Shown here piece by piece: positions 7,502-12,138 of a DNA stretch of 12,138 bases; the stretch's first letter is position 1, and each line of letters begins with the position of its first letter. A model generated the notes under the pieces. That model had not been told where the DNA came from and did not search any database. It saw only the letters and a program-made list of their open reading frames with translations. Origin of the DNA: DATEMK01 sp035275625 (GTDB lineage Bacteria > Bacteroidota > Bacteroidia > AKYH767-A > OLB10); contig DATEMK010000541.1 of the NCBI GenBank assembly GCA_035275625.1, positions 1 to 12,138 on the forward strand, in the 5' to 3' direction. Made by a program: the position numbers and the translations under genes.

Positions 7502-7530
7502 AAATTTGTGATTAAGATTTTTAAAACTTT

Positions 7531-7558
7531 ATCCCATGCGTCAACATGGGATTTTTTT
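7531..7558 (+). terminator. Intrinsic terminator on the plus strand
   Basis: ATCCCATG (7531-7538) pairs perfectly with CATGGGAT (7545-7552) around a 6-nt loop and runs straight into seven Ts. It would end plus-strand transcription from the 62-aa gene. Read on the minus strand it lacks a U-run and instead forms a leader hairpin about 30 nt before the ATG at 7501. Confidence 0.75.
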
Positions 7559-7564
7559 ATTGTT

Positions 7565-7572
7565 CAAATATA
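7565..7572 (-). promoter_or_regulatory. Candidate -7 box TATATTTG for the 69-aa gene
   Basis: On the minus strand TATATTTG matches TAnnTTTG. The predicted start near 7558 gives a leader of about 57 nt that contains the 7531-7552 hairpin. No clear TTTG lies at the usual upstream distance. Confidence 0.4.
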
Positions 7573-7654
7573 CAATTTAAGCGAATTGTCTGATGCGCCC
7601 TTGTGCGCAGATGAAAAGGTCTTTTAAACCCAAAAATTATTCTTCTGAGTGCGG

Positions 7655-7757
7655 CTATTTACACATAATTGGTAATTATAGGGTCTTTGATGCCGAAGAG
7701 ATTGTATCCTAAAAAACAAAGGAATCATTATCCTATAATTAACATTATGTTAAATAG
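7655..7757. repeat. Dispersed hairpin element, copy 2 (MITE-like)
   Basis: The second copy of the element at 6037-6142, in the same orientation. Its arms (7655-7682 and 7732-7757) match each other better than in copy 1: both carry CTATTTA at the outer end and TTAATTATAGG or GTAATTATAGG at the inner end. The ~49-nt loop is nearly identical to copy 1, differing around GAAGAGATTG and by one A in an A-run. It ends 45 bp from the stop of the TPR gene. Confidence 0.85.
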
Positions 7758-7771
7758 CATATAGCGAAATA

Positions 7772-7794
7772 AAGGGAGATTAAATCGCTCCCTT
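7772..7794 (-). terminator. Terminator-like hairpin after the TPR gene
   Basis: AAGGGAG and CTCCCTT (7772-7778, 7788-7794) form a 7-bp stem with a 9-nt loop. It begins 8 nt after the stop codon and is followed on the minus strand by TATTT. The T-run is short, so efficiency is uncertain. Confidence 0.55.
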
Positions 7795-7802
7795 CACCTT
7801 CT

Positions 7803-9002
7803 TTACTTCAATTCTTCCAAAACCTTTTTCATTTCTTCAGCTTTCTTTAAATCCCCTATTCTTGCGTACAATTGTTTTAAAGAATTTACAGTATTCTTAT
7901 CTTTCGGATTTAGCTCATACGCTTTTTCTAAAAACGGTTGTGCTTCTTTAAACTTTGCATCGGCTTTTGTTTTAGCTTCATTATATTCCTTTTGCTTATC
8001 AGGCGGAATTTTATTTGCTTTATTAACAAGTTCTCCTGCCATATTAAAATATGTGGCTCCAAGATTATAATTGGCATCAAAATAATCCGGCTTCAATTCA
8101 ATTGCTTTTTTAAAATCATCAATTGCTTTATCATTTTGATTATTGTTTTTATACAATGTACCCCGGTTAAAATATAATTGCTCATTGTCAGGTGTTGCAG
8201 CTATTGCATCAGTTATCTTGCTTATCAGCACGTCTGTTTTTCCCTGGGCCATGTAAATATTGATTTCTTCACTGATCAGGTTTGGATTTTCTTCAAAAAT
8301 TTTCCTTCCCTGTTCAATGCAGCTCAGTGCCTTGACGGTATCTTTCTGATCCAGGTAAATTCTGCTCATGTTCAAATAAATCACCGGGTCATTGTATTTT
8401 GCATCTATCAGCTTCTGCAAATACTCTTTGGATTTATCCGGGTTCTTTGCTTTTTTATAGACATAATATAAATTCAGATTTAACACATCGGGTGTAATGT
8501 TGTTTCTCTTCATATTGTTATTTTTATCCAATGGCAGGATGTCAAAAATTTCGTTATAATACTTTGCTGCACGTTCAAAATCGCTTTTATTGTAGGCTTC
8601 TCCGGCCCTGTTGAACAATCCTACACCGCTTATCCAGACAAGGTCATTAGCTTCTGTAATTTCAGCATCATACTTTTTAGTAGCGGTTTTCAGGAAGTTT
8701 ATAAAGCTGGTGGCCGCTTTTCCAGCTGCATTATCATCAATCTGGTTGATAGCTGAACTGGAATCGGAATCAATTGCATGATAAATTTTTCCTTTGTAAT
8801 ACCACATTTTCGGGTCATTGGCTGTGGAAGCATCTTCGGCTGACATGTCAATGAATCTTTTTGCATTGGCAATTTCACCTTGTTTGTTTTTACCGCCTCG
8901 TTCATAGCCTTTAAAATAATTAATTGCACTTTGAACATTGTTGCTTTGCGAGAAACTTTTTAATGAAAACAACAGAAGGAACACGATCAGTTTATTTTTC
9001 AT
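7803..9002 (-). CDS. Exported tetratricopeptide-repeat (TPR) protein (399 aa)
   Basis: A periplasmic or envelope scaffold protein; TPRs bind partner proteins, and no catalytic motif is visible. Residues 1-19 are a signal peptide ending SFSQ. Helical repeats fill the rest: about 130-160 (GEAYNKSDFERAAKYYNEIF), 173-203, 205-238 (IYLNMSRIYLDQKDTVKAL), and the most canonical at 273-306 (LYFNRGTLYKNNNQNDKAID then DFKKAIELKP). A repeat at 308-366 is split by a Lys/Glu-rich insertion (about 325-350). The last, at 366-397, ends YARIGDLKKAEEMKKVLEEL. The first 125 residues are helical but do not fit the TPR pattern well. The gene follows the M16 peptidase on the same strand by 133 bp that contain an inverted repeat, so co-transcription is uncertain. 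ATG 9002 starts the signal peptide directly, without a Shine-Dalgarno. Confidence 0.88.
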   Translation of the reverse strand: MKNKLIVFLLLFSLKSFSQSNNVQSAINYFKGYERGGKNKQGEIANAKRFIDMSAEDASTANDPKMWYYKGKIYHAIDSDSSSAINQIDDNAAGKAATSFINFLKTATKKYDAEITEANDLVWISGVGLFNRAGEAYNKSDFERAAKYYNEIFDILPLDKNNNMKRNNITPDVLNLNLYYVYKKAKNPDKSKEYLQKLIDAKYNDPVIYLNMSRIYLDQKDTVKALSCIEQGRKIFEENPNLISEEINIYMAQGKTDVLISKITDAIAATPDNEQLYFNRGTLYKNNNQNDKAIDDFKKAIELKPDYFDANYNLGATYFNMAGELVNKANKIPPDKQKEYNEAKTKADAKFKEAQPFLEKAYELNPKDKNTVNSLKQLYARIGDLKKAEEMKKVLEELK

Positions 9003-9066
9003 ATCTTTTTGAATTGCTAAATGGTTAAATGATTAATTTATTTTTTTTGCATGGCTATATTGCTTT

Positions 9067-9122
9067 ATTGTTATATTGCTAAAAATGCATCATTCAAAAC
9101 AACAATTTAGCAATATAACAAT
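9067..9122. repeat. AT-rich inverted repeat between peptidase and TPR genes
   Basis: Perfect 17-bp arms, 9067-9083 and 9106-9122, each contain TTGTTATATTGCTAAA or its complement around a 22-nt spacer. Related TATATTGCT and CAATTTA/AACAATTT units recur on either side, so the 133-bp gap is a small cluster of one low-complexity motif. It lies just past the peptidase stop at 9136 and could act as a weak bidirectional terminator. Confidence 0.65.
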
Positions 9123-9135
9123 TTAACAATTTTTT

Positions 9136-11985
9136 TTATTCCAGTTCTATTTCCTTCACTTTGCCAAGCCCTAATTTTTCAATCTTGCTTTTAATGGAAT
9201 ATTTATTACCCACCACCAGTACGACAAATTTGTCAGGAGAAATATATTTTTTTGCCAGGTCGTTCAACTCATTTTTTGACAAGTCATTAAGAATCTTGTT
9301 TTGCTGGCTGGTAAAATCACCCGGCAAATTGTAACGGACAATTCTTGACAGAAATCCTGCTTTTTGAAAAGGAGCTTCGTATTTCAATGCATCACTGTTG
9401 AGATAAGAATTTTTTGTAAACGTTACTTCCTCATCTTTTAAACCTGCATTTCTAAAGTTAGTGACCTCTTTCATAATTTCAGTAAGGCATGAATCTGTTG
9501 CATTTTTTTTCACGCTGGCGCTGATGATGAATGTTCCGGGGTATTTTGTACCGGTAAAAGTAGAACGGATTCCGTAAGTATAGCCTTTGTCTTCTCTTAA
9601 ATTCAGGTTTAACCGGCTGTTGAAAGAACCGCCAAATGAAAAGTTCATGACATTTGATTTGTAATAATCACCGGTTGCATCGTAAGGCAATCCTGGATTG
9701 CCTATCATAAGAACCGATTGCGCAGCGCCTTCTTTGTGGGCCAAATAAATTTGTGTTTGTGCAATGGGTACGAATTCAGCGCGTTCAGGCATTTTAACTT
9801 CCTTTCCATTCCATTGATTAAGGAAATCAAGCTTTTTCAACATATCGTTTTCTGCAATGTCTCCTACGATTACAATATTTGCAGCCGAAGGAGAATAATA
9901 CTGGCTGTAATAATTCTTAACATCATCTAACGTAAATTTTTTTACATTTTTCTCCGTCACATAAGTTCCGAAAATGGTGTTTCCATAAATTAAATTATTA
10001 TACAGCTTATCTGCTGTAGCTTCTGCAACCTTTCTTTCATGAGAAATAGATTCTATGTATTGTTTTTTTACTCTTTTAAAATCGGCTTCATCAAACCTTG
10101 GCCGGAGCAATTTTTCTTCGAGCAGCTTTAATGTGGCATCCAGGTTCTTTGCAAGGCTGTTGATAACAATAGTGGTGTTTTCATTCTCACCCTGGAAAGT
10201 AATATCACTGCCTAACTTATCCAGTTCAGCGCTGATTTGCTCAGTTGTATAATTTTTTGTCCCTTCATTCATCACCGCTGAGGTTAATTCAGCCAAACCA
10301 ACTTTCTTAGGATCAGCAGCAAAAACAAGGTTACCTCCTTCAATAGTTAACAGTAAAACCACTTTGGGAGATTCGGATGATTGCGTTCCGATAATCTTCA
10401 ATCCATTCTTTAACTGACCGGTGTAATATTTCGGAACAGCAATTGTTTTCGGAGAACCTGCAGCAGGCTTTTTGCCACGGTCAAAACTATCTTTTGCTTT
10501 ATCATATTTCAGCCCTGTATATTGCGGATCATCCGCCAATTTGATATTTGCATTCGGATTAACACTTTTGACAGTCACCGAATCAGCCTCAAACGGATTT
10601 TTGGGATATACATTCACGATGGCTGCATGCTTGTCTTTAATATATTTTATAAATACTCTCGTAACATCATCTTTTGTCACTTTATCATAACGGTCATAAT
10701 CATCAGATAAATTATACTGCCTGCCTAAAAATGTCTGCCAGTCAGCAAGCATCAGGCTTTTTCCGAAAACGGTTGTTGCCTGGTCCACAATTTCTGATCC
10801 TATCTTTGCCTTTACCCGCTGAACTGCTTCATCAGTAATTCCTGTTTTTTCAAATTCATCAATGGTTTCATGAATTTTTTTCTCCGTTTCATTAAAGCTT
10901 TTTCCTAAATCACCGGTTTCAAAATCAGGATACGCGAATACCTGTATTTGAAATTCCCCTGTTAATTCATTTGTTCCATGATTGGTCCCGGCCCCAATGG
11001 CTTTTTCTGTCTTTACAAAGTTCTTATAGAAAATTGAATTGTTCCCCTCTCCCATCATGCTTGCCAGTACATCCAGTGCGGCTTCATCGCGATGATATGC
11101 CTGAACTGTGGGATAAACCATCAGTGTTAAGGGCAAATAAATATTGTCAACATAATTCGCATATTGATCAACAGCTAAAACGGGTACATTAATTTTTCCT
11201 TTTTTAACTTCAGGACAGGCATTGATGGGGCCAAAATATTTTTCTGTCAATGCTAAAGCTTCTTTCGGATTCACATCGCCTGATATGGCAAGAACAGCAT
11301 TATTGGGACCGTACCAGCGAAGGAAAAAGTTTTTCAGATCTTCAACTGTTACCCTGTTTAAATCATCCACATAACCGATAACGGGCCAACTGTAAGGATG
11401 ATTGGCAGGATATAATGCCTGGTTCAATGTTTCTACAAAAGCCATAGCATACGGCTGGTTTTCTACATTTTGTCCTTTTTCATTTTTAACAGTTGCTCTT
11501 TGAATTTCGAATTTCTGTTTGGTTACTGAATCGAGCAGGAACCCCATCCTGTCAGCTTCGAGCCATAAAGCGGTCTCAAGATAATTGCTCGGTACAGTTT
11601 CAAAATAAGTGGTTTTGTCACGCTGTGTAAAACCATTCATGTTTCCGCCTGCTTCACTTACTATTTTAAAATGCTCTTTGTCTTTCACATGGTCAGAGCC
11701 TTCAAACATCATGTGTTCAAAGAAATGGGCAAACCCCGATTTGCCGAGGCTTTCCCTTGCAGAACCCACATGATAGTTTACTGTCACATTCACGATGGGA
11801 TCAGAATGATCTTCGTGAATAATTAAAATTAACCCGTTGGGAAGTTTCCATTTTTCATAAGGTATCACCAATGGATTAGTTGTGGCTTCTACTTTTTCAA
11901 CCAATGTGGATTGAGCAAAAGATTTTTGATGGAACAGAGAACAGTAAAAACCGGCCAATAAAATACTTAAGAGAATTTTTTTCAT
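9136..11985 (-). CDS. Exported two-domain M16 zinc metallopeptidase (949 aa)
   Basis: A periplasmic or envelope-associated peptidase of the M16 (pitrilysin/insulinase) family, which closes around and cleaves peptides. Residues 1-25 are a signal peptide ending SFAQ. The N-terminal half carries the inverted zinc motif HFFEH (87-91: zinc ligands His87 and His91, catalytic Glu90) and the distal zinc-ligand glutamate Glu169 in VKNEKGQ, at the family's usual spacing. The C-terminal half starts near residue 520 (KNGLKIIGTQSSESPKVVLL). It has no HxxEH at the matching site (GLAELTSAVMNEG) and is thus the non-zinc half. It keeps the LREDKGYTYG segment near 796-806, whose Arg and Tyr complete the active site. 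Both halves in one chain match the fused form common in Bacteroidota. ATG 11985 fits the signal peptide, without a Shine-Dalgarno. Natural substrates cannot be read from sequence. Confidence 0.95.
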   Translation of the reverse strand: MKKILLSILLAGFYCSLFHQKSFAQSTLVEKVEATTNPLVIPYEKWKLPNGLILIIHEDHSDPIVNVTVNYHVGSARESLGKSGFAHFFEHMMFEGSDHVKDKEHFKIVSEAGGNMNGFTQRDKTTYFETVPSNYLETALWLEADRMGFLLDSVTKQKFEIQRATVKNEKGQNVENQPYAMAFVETLNQALYPANHPYSWPVIGYVDDLNRVTVEDLKNFFLRWYGPNNAVLAISGDVNPKEALALTEKYFGPINACPEVKKGKINVPVLAVDQYANYVDNIYLPLTLMVYPTVQAYHRDEAALDVLASMMGEGNNSIFYKNFVKTEKAIGAGTNHGTNELTGEFQIQVFAYPDFETGDLGKSFNETEKKIHETIDEFEKTGITDEAVQRVKAKIGSEIVDQATTVFGKSLMLADWQTFLGRQYNLSDDYDRYDKVTKDDVTRVFIKYIKDKHAAIVNVYPKNPFEADSVTVKSVNPNANIKLADDPQYTGLKYDKAKDSFDRGKKPAAGSPKTIAVPKYYTGQLKNGLKIIGTQSSESPKVVLLLTIEGGNLVFAADPKKVGLAELTSAVMNEGTKNYTTEQISAELDKLGSDITFQGENENTTIVINSLAKNLDATLKLLEEKLLRPRFDEADFKRVKKQYIESISHERKVAEATADKLYNNLIYGNTIFGTYVTEKNVKKFTLDDVKNYYSQYYSPSAANIVIVGDIAENDMLKKLDFLNQWNGKEVKMPERAEFVPIAQTQIYLAHKEGAAQSVLMIGNPGLPYDATGDYYKSNVMNFSFGGSFNSRLNLNLREDKGYTYGIRSTFTGTKYPGTFIISASVKKNATDSCLTEIMKEVTNFRNAGLKDEEVTFTKNSYLNSDALKYEAPFQKAGFLSRIVRYNLPGDFTSQQNKILNDLSKNELNDLAKKYISPDKFVVLVVGNKYSIKSKIEKLGLGKVKEIELE

Positions 11986-12063
11986 ATTTATTTTTTTAGA
12001 TGATCAGGTAATTTATCGCAGCTAAATTATAAAATTGTCTTATTGTTAAAAGTAAAGACGATT

Positions 12064-12071
12064 CAAAAATA
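12064..12071 (-). promoter_or_regulatory. Candidate -7 box TATTTTTG for the M16 peptidase gene
   Basis: On the minus strand TATTTTTG lies 10 bp after the stop codon of the upstream partial gene and about 78 nt before the peptidase ATG. It matches TAnnTTTG and is the same octamer as at 18-25. No TTTG is seen about 20 nt further upstream, so only half of the promoter is supported. Confidence 0.4.
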
Positions 12072-12081
12072 GTTGCTTTAG

Positions 12082-12138
12082 TTATTTTGAGCCTTCTAAC
12101 TCGGCTTTAATCTTCTCATACTTTACCATGTCTCCTAA
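12082..12138 (-). CDS. 3' end of a probable TPR-type protein, cut by the window edge
   Basis: The last 18 codons and stop of a minus-strand gene: LGDMVKYEKIKAELEGSK. Eight of 18 positions are identical, without gaps, to the C-terminus of the 399-aa TPR protein in this window (IGDLKKAEEMKKVLEELK), and several others are conservative. This suggests another TPR-like protein, possibly a paralogue, but 18 residues are too few to be sure. The stop is 96 bp upstream of the M16 start on the same strand. Confidence 0.55.
   Translation of the reverse strand, partial: LGDMVKYEKIKAELEGSK

Noticed and set aside
6037..7757. The repeated elements as integron attC sites
   Set aside because: GTTAAAT near the right end of copy 2 fits the GTTRRRY core, but copy 1 has GTTAAGA and the left ends lack a matching RYYYAAC. 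There is no integrase in the window, and the enclosed genes are not in one orientation.
6037..7757. The repeats as a CRISPR array
   Set aside because: Only two copies exist, 1.5 kb apart, without spacers or cas genes.
8178..8471. Cys/Phe/Ile-rich plus-strand ORFs opposite the TPR gene (also 7938-8177)
   Set aside because: They are antisense shadows of a clear TPR reading frame.

Overview
The window looks like a Bacteroidota chromosome segment, most plausibly a Chitinophagales/Sphingobacteriales-type organism. The reasons are AT-rich DNA, starts without Shine-Dalgarno sequences, several TAnnTTTG-type -7 promoter boxes, many secreted or lipidated proteins ending their signal peptides in AQ or SQ, a PKD-domain lipoprotein with an acidic surface-export tag after the lipobox cysteine, and a fused two-domain M16 peptidase. 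This assignment rests on features, not on a marker gene; there is no rRNA, tRNA or housekeeping gene here.

Layout. (1) 1-4558, plus strand: one very large (1500 aa) secreted, beta-rich protein of unassigned function with its own -7 box. (2) 4570-5837, minus strand: a surface lipoprotein (PKD plus C2-like domain) followed by a small secreted cysteine-containing protein; they end 11 bp from the convergent large gene. (3) 5838-7802: a gene-poor, repeat-rich region. Two copies of a ~105-bp hairpin element (6037-6142 and 7655-7757, same orientation) bracket about 1.5 kb. That stretch holds two tandem strong palindromes (6180-6272, 6275-6329), a winged-helix-like/coiled-coil/membrane-anchored protein (minus), a 62-aa helical protein (plus) and a 69-aa protein (minus) that overlaps it tail to tail. 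(4) 7803-12138, all minus strand: the tail of a probable TPR-type protein at the right edge, a 949-aa M16 zinc peptidase, and a 399-aa exported TPR protein, the last two separated by an AT-rich inverted repeat.

How they work together. The outer blocks look like ordinary cell-envelope genes: a surface lipoprotein, exported repeat proteins and an exported peptidase. The central block looks like an accessory insertion site. Its repeats and small uncharacterised genes are the best place to look for something undescribed, but nothing in the sequence proves a defence or toxin-antitoxin role.
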